From an uncultured Ruminococcus sp. (GTDB lineage Bacteria > Bacillota > Clostridia > Oscillospirales > Ruminococcaceae): a stretch of 64,000 bases of DNA. Both the position numbers and the translations under genes were made by a program. Position 1 is the stretch's first letter; every line of letters begins with the position of its first letter. The stretch is taken from NCBI GenBank assembly GCA_900545345.1, contig UQYQ01000009.1, positions 1-64,000 on the forward strand. Direction: 5' to 3'. Shown here piece after piece: positions 32,664 to 41,801 of this stretch. Below the pieces are notes generated by a model. It did not search any database. It saw only the letters and a program-made list of their open reading frames with translations, and had not been told where the DNA came from.

Positions 32664-35600
32664 ATGGCAAAAAAACGTGATGATGAATTTTATAAAATAG
32701 TTAAAGAGCATCTTGGCAGTCCGAGTGATGCAGAACGTGCAGAACGTAGGATGAATGGATATAATAAGCAAAATAAAGCAACAAAGCAAGCTACAATAGT
32801 GAAAAGCACCAATAATAAAAAAATAAATGTAAAAACTTATATTCCTAAAAGTACAAATACTAATAGTAATAATAGTTCTAATAATCATAGCGTTATTAAT
32901 TCTAACGATTTAAGCAAAATGGAAAATAACTATTTTAATAATTATGTTTCTCAGCATAATTATAATGATGAAAATGTGAGAGTGTTTACCAAAGAACGCA
33001 ATCAAAAAAAAGCAAATGAATTAAAGTCAAATATTAACGAAATCATTCAAAACAGAAGTAACAATAATAGGCTTGCAGAACTGGAGGTTGCAAAGTCAAA
33101 GTTAAAGAAAAAAGATGGAAACGGCAGTACTGTTGAATATTTAGGAGAAGATTATAAAAAAATAGAAGAAAATAAAACAAAGCGGAAACAAATTGAAGAT
33201 GAGCAGGAAGCCATAAAATCCGGCGTGTATAATGCACCTAAAAAAATAGGTAATGATGATTTAAGCTCTGCTTGGTTAATTCATAATACTAAAGAAAATT
33301 TAGAGAAAAATGCTGAAAAAGCTTTACATGATGAAAATATTAAATTAAATAATCAGCAGTCAAAACTGCGTAATGCTGTTTATGATACATTAACACAGGA
33401 TACAAGAGATAAAATATCTCAAGAACAAAAAGCTAAAGTGGAAGAACGAAAAAGAGATATGGAACTGCAAGGCTTTGATAATTATCAGGATATGGTGGAT
33501 TATAATGATAGTTGGAAAGGAACTTTATCGTACATAGGAAGAAGTCTTGCAAACAGTTTACACAACTTCAACAAAAATGTAACAACGGATGTCAGGGATT
33601 TTTTTGGAATTAGAAATGAACTGAATGATTTGGGTCTTGGATTTATCAATGATATTGCTGATTATTATGGTGATGTAGCAGATAAGGATAATGAGTATTT
33701 AGCCAGTAAAACTAAATATGTAGGAACTGGTACACGATTAGCAGGAGAAGGTACTCAAATTCTTGCACAAATGACACCGCAAATAGCATTTGCACTATTA
33801 AGCGGCGGCTCATCCACAGCAATAAGTGCAGGTGAAGCTATAGGAAATGCCTCTACAAGTGCAAAGGTAGTATCTTCTATAAAAACCATGGCAAAGCAAC
33901 CGACATTCTGGACTACTGTCATTCAAGAGGGCGGAAATGCATATGAAGAAGCGATAAACAGCGGTGCTTCTCAGGAAGAAGCACAGTTATCCGCTATATA
34001 TACAGGCTTGATGAATGGTGCCATTGAAATGGGCGGAGGTCTTGAAGACGGTGCAAAAAAAGGTATAAAGAATTGGTTAAAGCAAGGCAGTGATGAGGGC
34101 TTAGAAGAAGTTAAGCAAGATTTTGTAAGCGGACTTGTTTCGAAAGGTGTATATGATAATGATAAACCAATGTATTCCACTGAAGATGATAATGCTGTGT
34201 TGAACCCTGCTAATGAGTTGAAGGCTTATTTGGGCGGATTTTTCGGTGGAACAGTGGGTTCAGGTATACAAAGAGGTGCAGTAAAGGCTTTTAATAAAGC
34301 TCAAAACGCACATCAAAATAAAAAACTAACCAATTTCTATGATAAATTAATTCAATCAGAGAGTCCTTCTGAAAATTTAATTGAGAATACAAACCAAACC
34401 GAAATCACAGAAGCTCCGAGCGTTGAAGCGGTTATCTCAGAAGCTGAAACCAATCAGGAAACAGCTAAAAGAATCAGCAAAGTTATTGATAAAATAGATA
34501 AGGGAGAAACTGTTACTAACAGCGAGATTGCAGAATTAAAATATAATAAAACTGCGTCAAATATGATCGAACAGATGGCAGGACTAAAGGAAAGCAAAAT
34601 AATTTCTGCTCTTGATAATGATACAGTTCGGGAAGTTATTAACGAGGCTCAGAACGGTAAAAAGAATATTGATACCGCTTCTATGCTCGGCAATATAAGA
34701 AGCAACTTGAATTTAACGCAGAATATAGCTGAAAATACAAACGAGAATAGCTCCGATGCGGTTTTAAATGCTGATAAGGGTAAATTAACGGGTATCAATA
34801 AAAATGCCGTAGAGAGCATTTCAGAGCCTTATAATGCTTCACAATCAAATGAAGTCGGCGAAGCCATGCCTGAAAACATTGTCCGAAATGCTAAGAAAAA
34901 TTACATAAACAACATTGAAGCTGATAATTTGACTGCAAGTGAAGAAACAGCAGCTTTAAATGATTCTCCATATATTGAAAATGTTTTAAATAACGACAGC
35001 AATTCATATAATAAAGTTGAGAATGATTCTAATAAAATATTTAAGCTTGGTATTTCTAATAAAAGGTCAGGCATGACAAATATAAGAAAAGTACAGTCTA
35101 TTGACAACGGTGTAGCACAGCTGTTAATGTCAAACGGTGATGTCGTATCAGCAGATGCACTTGATTTTTCAAATAATCAAAATGCCGAAATTATACTAAA
35201 GAATGCTGGTAAGTATAACAGTAGTACAGCTAATACTTTTATAGCAAACTATGACAGCAGCAGAAGCACACCGCAGGCATATTCAACAGCATTTAATTCT
35301 GTTTATAAAATGTCTAAAGCAGGTATGAGCTTCGATGCTGTGGCTTCTGAAGCAAGTGCCGCAAGAGGAATACTGGGAGAAAACTCTTTCAATGCGGCAA
35401 TCAGAGCAGGTAGAAATACTGCTAAAGGTGTTTTTTCAGATAATACAAGCAGTAACGCCAAAAATACTGCAAAAACAAAAATGACAGATGAAGTTTCAAG
35501 AACGGACAAAAGTGCGTCCAAGTTAATAACTTCATCTGCCAAGAAAAATATATCAGAAAAAAGCAACACTGTCAAGGCAAATAAAATAGATGTAAAGAAA

Positions 35601-38600
35601 TCAGCAAAAGAATTTTCAAAAGCTTTGGGTGTGAAAATTAATGTATATCAGAGTGACACCTATATAAGAGGATATGAGAAAAACGGAGAAATATTTGTAA
35701 ACGAAAGTTGGGTAAATAAAAAAGCAAACAGTGCATCGGAATTTAATTATATTCTTGCACATGAGATTACACATACTTTAGAAGAATCAGATTATTATAA
35801 TCAACTCAAATCGTTTATATTAAATAGCCGAGTGTATGATGACAGCCTTAAATTAAGAGATACAACCCATACAGAAGAAGTCAGAAACCGTCAGGAGTTA
35901 TATGGGAAGTACGGCAAAGAGCTGACAAAAGAGCAGGCAGAACGAGAGCTGATAGCCGATTTTATAGCCGATGAACTGCTGACTAATGAGGAATGTATAA
36001 AAGAGCTTGCGTATAAGGACAAGAAACTGTTTGTAAAAATAAAAGAGTTTTTAAACAAGATGATTGACACATTGAAAAGATTTGTTAAAAATTCAAGTGA
36101 CATCACACAGGCACAAAAAGACCTTATTCATATCAAGCAGTTATATAAAAAAGCATTTGATGATGTCAAGAAAAACGGTACATATTCAAATGAAATCAAA
36201 TACAGTAAAAAGCTAGGTGGATATAATCCTGATATTAATGTTTCGACTAAAAATATTGCGAATGTATTTGGCATTGAGGATATTAATAATTTAAGTGAAG
36301 TACAAAGAAAAGTCTACAATAAACTACTTGACAGTTACATATCAACTTCAACACAATCCAAACCTATAATTAATATTGATACTGGAATGAAGATAGAAAT
36401 ATGGAAAAAAGGTATAAATGAAACTTTTGGAAACCACTCAGCATATAGGAATATTCCTCAAAATATGAAAAAAGCAAAATTAGCCACTATGACTAATCTT
36501 GCAAAAATGATTAAGTACGGAGAAGTTCGTTCGCCTGAATCAAGGAACTATCATAATCCAAATAGCAGTGTTACATTTGCATATTTGACTTCACCGATAA
36601 CTATTGACGGAAAGAAATATAATGTAAATATGGATATAAGAAAAACCCGTCAGGGTAATAGATTTTATATTCATAAAATAAAAATAGCAGACGAAGTTTC
36701 GAGAACGGACCAAAGTGCGTTCAAGTTAATAACTTCACCTGCTAATAACAATATATCACAGAATGATAATACTGTCAATAGTAATATACTCAAAAATTCT
36801 GATAGTGATACAAAGTTTTCAATTGACCCTAAGTTTATATCTGATTATGACAATTGGGATAAGAAAAATCAATACAAGGTTTTTATATTGGGTAAAACTT
36901 CAAATGCCTTAAAATCTATTGGATTAAGTGATAAAACAATAACAATGGATTCAAGTAAAATATTAAAAATCAAGAAAAAACATTCCGCTATGACAGACAA
37001 TATAATTAAAGATATTCCAAAGGTATTAGAAAATCCTGTTGCAATAATGAAATCAAAAACAAAGAACAACAGAATAACTATGTTTGGAAGTCTAACCGAT
37101 ACAGACGGTAAGCCTGTTTTAGCTGTATTGGAATTAAATCCAATGAAATACGGATACAAATTAGATGAGTACAAGGTTGCAAGTGCATACGGTAAAGATA
37201 ATTTGCAGAACCTTATTGACACTAGCGAAATGCTCTATGTAGATAATAAAAAAAGAACTACGGACTTATTGAATGAAACCCGGCTCCAATTGCCTTCGAC
37301 ATTCAATAAGAGTAGTTCTCTTAAAAACATTGTATCAAATAATAATACAAATGTCAATAATAGTATACTCGAAAATTCTGACAGTGATACAAAGTTTTCA
37401 TTAGATGATGACTTAAAAAATCTAAATGACAAATACGGCACAAAGAAAAAAGGTGAAAACCCTGTAAGAGATATTGATGTGCCTGAAAAGTCAAGTGACA
37501 ATAAGCGAGTAAGGGAGTTTGTAAAGACTATTCTTGAAAGTGATGCCTTAACTGATGAAATGGTTAATGAAGTCAGTCATGAATTAGTGAAAGATACTTT
37601 ATCATACGAACCTATAAGCAATGAAAATGTACTTAAAGTTGCTAATGAATGGCTTGATAATAACGGTAAGGGAGTTACTGAAAAGCACTGGAGAGATTGG
37701 GAAGTTATCTCTGACAGGGGACATAAGGTCACTGCACTTGATGTTGCAAAGGGTGAACTGCTTTTAAAGTCTGCCGCACAAAACAATGATACACAAAAAG
37801 TATTAAAGCTTACCGCTGAAATCTCTGAAATGGCAACTGCTGCAGGTCAGACTGTACAGGCGATGCGACTGTTAAAGAAATCCACAGGACTTGGACAGTT
37901 ATATTATGCAGAGAAAACCGTCCGTAGAATGAATATCGATTATGAGACTAAATACGCTAAGAAAGGCAAGGAAGCTCCGCAAATTAAAATAAATGAAGAT
38001 TTGGCATTAGAATTAGCACAGGCAAAAACCGAAACACAAAAGGAAGTAGCAGCGGACAAATTATACAAAGATATAGGTGAACAAGTACCGTCTAATTGGG
38101 TGGACAAATGGAATGCTTGGCGGTATATGTCTATGCTTACAAACCCTACAACGCATATAAGAAATGTAGTAGGAAATGGCATATTTATGCCTGCTGTGGC
38201 AACTAAAAATGCTATTGCGTATGGACTGGAAACCGCATTTCTCAGGAACGGTCAGGAAAAGACTAAGACTATTAAGGTTAGAGATGAATACAAGACATTT
38301 GCCGAACAGGATTTTGATTATGTCGAGGCTGAACTAACAGGCAATGGAAAATATGAGCCTACGGATATGATTCAGTCAAATAAAGCCATTTTTAAAAACA
38401 AATTTCTTGAGGGCATAAGAAACCTTAACGGAAATTTATTAGAAGCAGAAGATGCTATATTCCTGAAACATCATTATAAGCGTGCGTTCAGTATGTATTT
38501 GCAAGCTAATAAAATTGCTCTTAATGAGCTGTCTGATGTCAATGCCGAAAACGCAAGAAAGGCAGCTATAGACAAAGGTCGTATTTATGCTATTAAAGAA

Positions 38601-40037
38601 GCACAAAAAGCTACATACCGAGATGCATCAAAGTTAGCGGACGCTATATCTCAATTTGCTAAATCTCATAAGGCAGCAGGTGTAGTGGTTGAGGGAGTTA
38701 TTCCGTTTAAAAAGACACCTATTAATGTTGCGAAGCGTGCTGTTGAATACAGCCCTGCGGGTCTTATTAAAGCTTTTACTTACGATATAGCAAAATTAAG
38801 GCATGGTGAAATCAGTGTCGGTGAATATATTGACCGTATTTCAGCAGGAATAACAGGAACAGGATTAACAGCTTTAGGTTTGTTCTTAGGTCATCTCGGT
38901 TTAATTAAAGTCGGTTTAGGTGGTGATGATAAAGAACAAGGTTTAAAAAAGTTAGAAGGTCATCAAGAATATTCTATTGAATTGTTTGGCTATTCATATA
39001 CTTTCGATTGGGCGTGTCCTGCTGCTATTCCTATATTTATAGGTGCAAAGGCAGGGGAAATGCTGAATGACGAAAACGAAGGTTTAACCTTTGCAGATTA
39101 TGAGGATTTAACTACTACAATGCTAGACCCGATGTTTGAAATGTCCGTATTAAGCGGAATAGATAATATGATTAATAATGTCAAGTTCAGTAAAAGTCCT
39201 GTAGTAGACACTGGACTATATGCTGTAAGTTCATATTTAGGACAAGCTGTTCCTACATTAGGCGGAAAAATTGCCGGTACAATTGACGGTACAAGAAGAA
39301 GCTCATACATTGATAAATCTAAAGATACTTTTGTTTCAAAGAATTTTACAAGTTCGCAACAGCAGTTTGTGAATAAAATTGTTAAGAAGATACCCGGTGC
39401 TACTTACTTATTGGAACCTTATGTAAATGAGTGGGGAGAACAGGAAAAGCAAGACAATGTTGGTGTAAGAATTTTTCAGAACTTTATTTCACCCGGTTAT
39501 ATTTCTAAAATTGAAGTGGATGAAGTCGAAAAAATGCTAGAGGATACTTATAAAGAAAGTGGAAATAATACTGTTCTGCCTACAAAGTCTAAAAAGTATT
39601 TCAGTGTGAACGGCGATACCGTACATTTGAATGCTGACGAATATACAACTTATGCGACAGTAAGGGGACAGATGGCACATAGCATTTTAAAAGACTTGTC
39701 AAATAACGATGATTTTAAATCGGCTGAGAGTGCAGATAAGGCAAGCTTGATTTCTAAAGCGTATGAGCTTTCAAATGCAATAGCAAAGCAGGGTGTAAGT
39801 GATTACAAGCCAGACGGTTGGATAAACAAAGCAACAGAAGCAAACGAAAAGGGCATGAGTTATTCAGATTTCCTTGTTATGCGTGAGAGTTTAAATGAGA
39901 TAAGCGGAGAAGGAACTAAAGAAAAACGATACAATAAAATTCGCCGTATGAACATTAACAAGAGTGCTAAAGAGGCTTTATGGAAATCATTCAATTATGA
40001 TATGTCATTAGGCGGAGAAAAGATATATTTTTATTAA
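32664..40037 (+). CDS. Giant polyvalent virion protein with HExxH peptidase, LPD3-like and MuF_C domains (2457 aa)
   Basis: Predicted to be packaged and injected with the DNA. Visible regions: Asn/Lys-rich helical N-terminus (1-300); Gly/Ala-rich region with AYLGGFFGG (340-560); a zincin-like peptidase (about 970-1110) with HEITH at 1033-1037 and ERELIADF near 1095; an LPD3-like domain (about 1232-1342, KIEIWKKGINETFGN ... GNRFYIHKI); a MuF_C domain (about 1390-1540, with ASAYGKDN and LYVDNKKR); a helical region with WVDKWNAWRYMSML near 1811; a hydrophobic segment near 2055-2085; and a structural C-terminus. Start ATG 32664 follows AGGAG. Linkers between cassettes are repeated. The frame is intact over 7.4 kb, which argues for selection. 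Confidence 0.85.
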   Translation: MAKKRDDEFYKIVKEHLGSPSDAERAERRMNGYNKQNKATKQATIVKSTNNKKINVKTYIPKSTNTNSNNSSNNHSVINSNDLSKMENNYFNNYVSQHNYNDENVRVFTKERNQKKANELKSNINEIIQNRSNNNRLAELEVAKSKLKKKDGNGSTVEYLGEDYKKIEENKTKRKQIEDEQEAIKSGVYNAPKKIGNDDLSSAWLIHNTKENLEKNAEKALHDENIKLNNQQSKLRNAVYDTLTQDTRDKISQEQKAKVEERKRDMELQGFDNYQDMVDYNDSWKGTLSYIGRSLANSLHNFNKNVTTDVRDFFGIRNELNDLGLGFINDIADYYGDVADKDNEYLASKTKYVGTGTRLAGEGTQILAQMTPQIAFALLSGGSSTAISAGEAIGNASTSAKVVSSIKTMAKQPTFWTTVIQEGGNAYEEAINSGASQEEAQLSAIYTGLMNGAIEMGGGLEDGAKKGIKNWLKQGSDEGLEEVKQDFVSGLVSKGVYDNDKPMYSTEDDNAVLNPANELKAYLGGFFGGTVGSGIQRGAVKAFNKAQNAHQNKKLTNFYDKLIQSESPSENLIENTNQTEITEAPSVEAVISEAETNQETAKRISKVIDKIDKGETVTNSEIAELKYNKTASNMIEQMAGLKESKIISALDNDTVREVINEAQNGKKNIDTASMLGNIRSNLNLTQNIAENTNENSSDAVLNADKGKLTGINKNAVESISEPYNASQSNEVGEAMPENIVRNAKKNYINNIEADNLTASEETAALNDSPYIENVLNNDSNSYNKVENDSNKIFKLGISNKRSGMTNIRKVQSIDNGVAQLLMSNGDVVSADALDFSNNQNAEIILKNAGKYNSSTANTFIANYDSSRSTPQAYSTAFNSVYKMSKAGMSFDAVASEASAARGILGENSFNAAIRAGRNTAKGVFSDNTSSNAKNTAKTKMTDEVSRTDKSASKLITSSAKKNISEKSNTVKANKIDVKKSAKEFSKALGVKINVYQSDTYIRGYEKNGEIFVNESWVNKKANSASEFNYILAHEITHTLEESDYYNQLKSFILNSRVYDDSLKLRDTTHTEEVRNRQELYGKYGKELTKEQAERELIADFIADELLTNEECIKELAYKDKKLFVKIKEFLNKMIDTLKRFVKNSSDITQAQKDLIHIKQLYKKAFDDVKKNGTYSNEIKYSKKLGGYNPDINVSTKNIANVFGIEDINNLSEVQRKVYNKLLDSYISTSTQSKPIINIDTGMKIEIWKKGINETFGNHSAYRNIPQNMKKAKLATMTNLAKMIKYGEVRSPESRNYHNPNSSVTFAYLTSPITIDGKKYNVNMDIRKTRQGNRFYIHKIKIADEVSRTDQSAFKLITSPANNNISQNDNTVNSNILKNSDSDTKFSIDPKFISDYDNWDKKNQYKVFILGKTSNALKSIGLSDKTITMDSSKILKIKKKHSAMTDNIIKDIPKVLENPVAIMKSKTKNNRITMFGSLTDTDGKPVLAVLELNPMKYGYKLDEYKVASAYGKDNLQNLIDTSEMLYVDNKKRTTDLLNETRLQLPSTFNKSSSLKNIVSNNNTNVNNSILENSDSDTKFSLDDDLKNLNDKYGTKKKGENPVRDIDVPEKSSDNKRVREFVKTILESDALTDEMVNEVSHELVKDTLSYEPISNENVLKVANEWLDNNGKGVTEKHWRDWEVISDRGHKVTALDVAKGELLLKSAAQNNDTQKVLKLTAEISEMATAAGQTVQAMRLLKKSTGLGQLYYAEKTVRRMNIDYETKYAKKGKEAPQIKINEDLALELAQAKTETQKEVAADKLYKDIGEQVPSNWVDKWNAWRYMSMLTNPTTHIRNVVGNGIFMPAVATKNAIAYGLETAFLRNGQEKTKTIKVRDEYKTFAEQDFDYVEAELTGNGKYEPTDMIQSNKAIFKNKFLEGIRNLNGNLLEAEDAIFLKHHYKRAFSMYLQANKIALNELSDVNAENARKAAIDKGRIYAIKEAQKATYRDASKLADAISQFAKSHKAAGVVVEGVIPFKKTPINVAKRAVEYSPAGLIKAFTYDIAKLRHGEISVGEYIDRISAGITGTGLTALGLFLGHLGLIKVGLGGDDKEQGLKKLEGHQEYSIELFGYSYTFDWACPAAIPIFIGAKAGEMLNDENEGLTFADYEDLTTTMLDPMFEMSVLSGIDNMINNVKFSKSPVVDTGLYAVSSYLGQAVPTLGGKIAGTIDGTRRSSYIDKSKDTFVSKNFTSSQQQFVNKIVKKIPGATYLLEPYVNEWGEQEKQDNVGVRIFQNFISPGYISKIEVDEVEKMLEDTYKESGNNTVLPTKSKKYFSVNGDTVHLNADEYTTYATVRGQMAHSILKDLSNNDDFKSAESADKASLISKAYELSNAIAKQGVSDYKPDGWINKATEANEKGMSYSDFLVMRESLNEISGEGTKEKRYNKIRRMNINKSAKEALWKSFNYDMSLGGEKIYFY
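35487..35556 (+). repeat. Interdomain linker repeat, copy 1
   Basis: Encodes DEVSRTDKSASKLITS followed by AKKNIS in the giant protein. The DNA is closely similar to copy 2 at 36690-36759. It lies just before the peptidase cassette. Confidence 0.75.
36690..36759 (+). repeat. Interdomain linker repeat, copy 2
   Basis: Encodes DEVSRTDQSAFKLITS followed by ANNNIS, right after the LPD3-like domain. With copy 1 it brackets the peptidase and LPD3-like cassettes, suggesting cassette insertion or duplication through the linker. Confidence 0.75.
36795..36827 (+). repeat. Short linker repeat NSDSDTKFS, copy 1
   Basis: Encodes NSDSDTKFSID immediately before the MuF_C domain. A second copy at 37374-37406 encodes NSDSDTKFSLD immediately after it, so the domain is bracketed by near-identical linkers. 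Confidence 0.75.
37374..37406 (+). repeat. Short linker repeat NSDSDTKFS, copy 2
   Basis: Second copy of the linker, encoding NSDSDTKFSLD at the end of the MuF_C cassette of the giant protein. Confidence 0.75.
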
Positions 40038-40074
40038 TTAGAACAGCCCTCTGAGTTGGAGGGTCGTTTCTAAT
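40037..40074 (+). other. Hairpin after the giant gene
   Basis: Nested stem ATTAGAA/TTCTAAT with an inner CCCTC/GAGGG, starting at the stop codon of the giant gene. There is no clear T-tract, so it may be a weak terminator or an mRNA 3' stabiliser. Confidence 0.5.
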
Positions 40075-40174
40075 TCGACACATTAGGAATTATTATACCA
40101 AACTCGAATTAAATAATACTAAATAAGAATTTGGTGTTGACTTTTGTAAAACTGCAACAAATAATATAATTAAA

Positions 40175-40780
40175 ATGTCGAAGTTGAATAGTTTATTTAA
40201 TGGAGTGTATTTGAATATGATAAAGTTTGTCAAGAATCTAATAAATGTAGAATTTTCAGTATATATCATAATATTCGTGTTTATTTTATTAATTACAATT
40301 TGTTTTTTTATATCATATATTAAGTTTTCCCAAAAATGTGATTTTGATTTACATATTATTATAAATGAATATAAGAAACAATCAGATTATAAAGAGCATT
40401 TATGTATGTTAATAAAATTATCTATAAATAAAGTCAATGGATGGAACAAAATAACAATATATTATACTCTATTACATTACATATTGAATATTTGGAGCAT
40501 TATATTTAGTTGCATGAGCATATATTTTTCTTTTGATTTTAAAAATAAATTATCAATATTTGCTTCGATTATTGCTATTTTAGCAGTATCTATTAACTTG
40601 TTTCTCAGGTGTGAAAGAAAATGGAGTACATCTAGGAAAGTGTTGGCGAAAGCACGTATTGAAACAAATATTTTTCTCGTTGATTTACAAAGTGTTCATA
40701 ATACATCAAAACATATAAAAAAATATGCAAATAAAATTATTGAACTTGAAAAATCATTGAACGATTCAGAATTGTCATAA
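40175..40780 (+). CDS. SLATT-like membrane protein, prophage cargo
   Basis: A 201-residue protein with an N-terminal membrane segment (FSVYIIIFVFILLITICFFISYI) and a two-helix membrane hairpin (ILNIWSIIFSCMSIYFSF ... IFASIIAILAVSINLFL), followed by CERKWSTSRKVLAKARIETNIFLVD and a helical C-terminus. The two membrane helices followed by an Arg/Trp-rich helix resemble SLATT/DUF4231 proteins, thought to be membrane-perturbing effectors in phage defence. A start at ATG 40217 is an alternative. It is markedly more AT-rich than the virion genes and sits at the prophage end, typical of cargo genes. A candidate promoter TTGACT...AATAAT lies at 40137-40165. Confidence 0.6.
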   Translation: MSKLNSLFNGVYLNMIKFVKNLINVEFSVYIIIFVFILLITICFFISYIKFSQKCDFDLHIIINEYKKQSDYKEHLCMLIKLSINKVNGWNKITIYYTLLHYILNIWSIIFSCMSIYFSFDFKNKLSIFASIIAILAVSINLFLRCERKWSTSRKVLAKARIETNIFLVDLQSVHNTSKHIKKYANKIIELEKSLNDSELS

Positions 40781-40912
40781 TTAAATATATAGGTTGATGT
40801 GTTTATTACTTGAAAAGTTTGCAATGATTTGCATTAAAATGCGAACCTTTAAATTTAAATTAATATTGTGTTATGAATATTTGTTCATTTTTCACAAATA
40901 TATAAAATAATG

Positions 40913-40941
40913 TTGTAATTTGTTAAAATTTATAGTATGAT
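40913..40941 (+). promoter_or_regulatory. Candidate promoter for the coiled-coil cargo gene
   Basis: TTGTAA (40913-40918) and TATGAT (40936-40941) with 17-bp spacing lie about 85 bp upstream of the next gene. The surrounding 40781-41026 stretch is very AT-rich and otherwise holds only an imperfect hairpin near 40818-40847. Confidence 0.45.
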
Positions 40942-41026
40942 AAAAAATACGGGAGTAAATTTTTTCTTTTATCTATCCCTTGATTAATGGTAGATTAAAC
41001 AATTATGTTACAAGGAGTGAATACAA

Positions 41027-41557
41027 ATGGAAGAACCATATATGTCAGTTTTGGCAGAAATGGGTGTTTCTTTAACTGCTCTTGCAGTAAAGGGTACCGC
41101 CACTGCAATTAATACAAAAATTAAATCTATTAAAGATGAAAAAAGTTCGGAAAAAATTCGTAGTACTTATGAAGAAATTATCAATGAGATATTATCTGAA
41201 CGCGACGAAGCTGTCCGAATTGCTCAAGCATATAAGGCCGAGCTCGATAAAATAGTTATTAGTGATAAAGATATTGAACATTTACATAATACTGTTTCTA
41301 GAGTACTTGAAATCATTAAGACTTTTCAATTATTATCTGCTGCTACTAAAGGTAAGGAAGAAATAGAAAAGATAGAAGAACAAACAAAAAGTTATGAACA
41401 AATAAAAAAATTGATTAGTGTGGACACCCTTAAAACCATGCAATTATTAGGTTTCAATTATAAAGCCGCTATCGGAGAGCCATTAACACAAATCTGTTCA
41501 AAAGCTATTACTTCATTTGGTAATAAAAAGAATATAATATCAACCAAAAGAAAATAG
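41027..41557 (+). CDS. Coiled-coil protein at the prophage right end, cargo of unknown function
   Basis: A 176-residue helical protein: an N-terminal hydrophobic helix (MSVLAEMGVSLTALAVKGTATA) then a charged coiled coil (SIKDEKSSEKIRSTYEEIINEILSERDEAVRIAQAYKAELD). It has its own promoter-like sequence, a strong AAGGAG site and its own terminator, so it can be expressed from the lysogen. I do not recognise a named family. Its place next to a SLATT-like gene makes a defence or exclusion role possible but unproven. Confidence 0.65.
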   Translation: MEEPYMSVLAEMGVSLTALAVKGTATAINTKIKSIKDEKSSEKIRSTYEEIINEILSERDEAVRIAQAYKAELDKIVISDKDIEHLHNTVSRVLEIIKTFQLLSAATKGKEEIEKIEEQTKSYEQIKKLISVDTLKTMQLLGFNYKAAIGEPLTQICSKAITSFGNKKNIISTKRK

Positions 41558-41620
41558 TCAATTGCAAGATAGAACATTTTTCAAAGATATATAAATTTGC
41601 TATACATTTAAATGTCAAAG

Positions 41621-41664
41621 ATGGAGCTAGACATCAGGTTGTGTCTAACTCCATGTTTTATTTA
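41621..41664 (+). terminator. Terminator of the coiled-coil cargo gene
   Basis: Thirteen-base inverted repeat ATGGAGCTAGACA / TGTCTAACTCCAT (one mismatch) followed by GTTTTATTTATATTT. Confidence 0.75.
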
Positions 41665-41684
41665 TATTTGAATATGAAAATTTG

Positions 41685-41717
41685 TTACTAGTAAGTTACT
41701 AATGTGTTACTAGTTAG
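41685..41717. repeat. Three 11-bp tandem repeats at the prophage-host junction
   Basis: TTACTAGTAAG, TTACTAATGTG and TTACTAGTTAG start at 41685, 41696 and 41707, an exact 11-bp period. They lie between the last cargo terminator and the rpsI terminator, where attR is expected. They may be integrase or excisionase binding sites; the left attachment site is outside the window. Confidence 0.5.
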
Positions 41718-41756
41718 GCTGTTTTTTGCTGATTTTACTTGTTCTTAAAAATGAAA

Positions 41757-41785
41757 AACCCCGAAAACACGAGGTTTTCGGGGTT
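41757..41785 (-). terminator. rpsI terminator
   Basis: Twelve-bp stem AACCCCGAAAAC / GTTTTCGGGGTT with a 5-base loop, followed on the minus strand by a T-rich run. It ends the rplM-rpsI transcript and marks host sequence at the junction. Confidence 0.85.
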
Positions 41786-41801
41786 GGTAAATCGTATTTG
41801 A

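Noticed and set aside
21171..40037. Module 2 as a decayed prophage remnant
   Set aside because: All its reading frames, including the 7.4-kb giant gene and catalytic motifs, are intact, which does not fit long-term decay.
40175..41557. A CBASS or other nucleotide-signal defence operon
   Set aside because: A SLATT-like protein is present but no cyclase, SLOG or sensor protein is encoded in the window.
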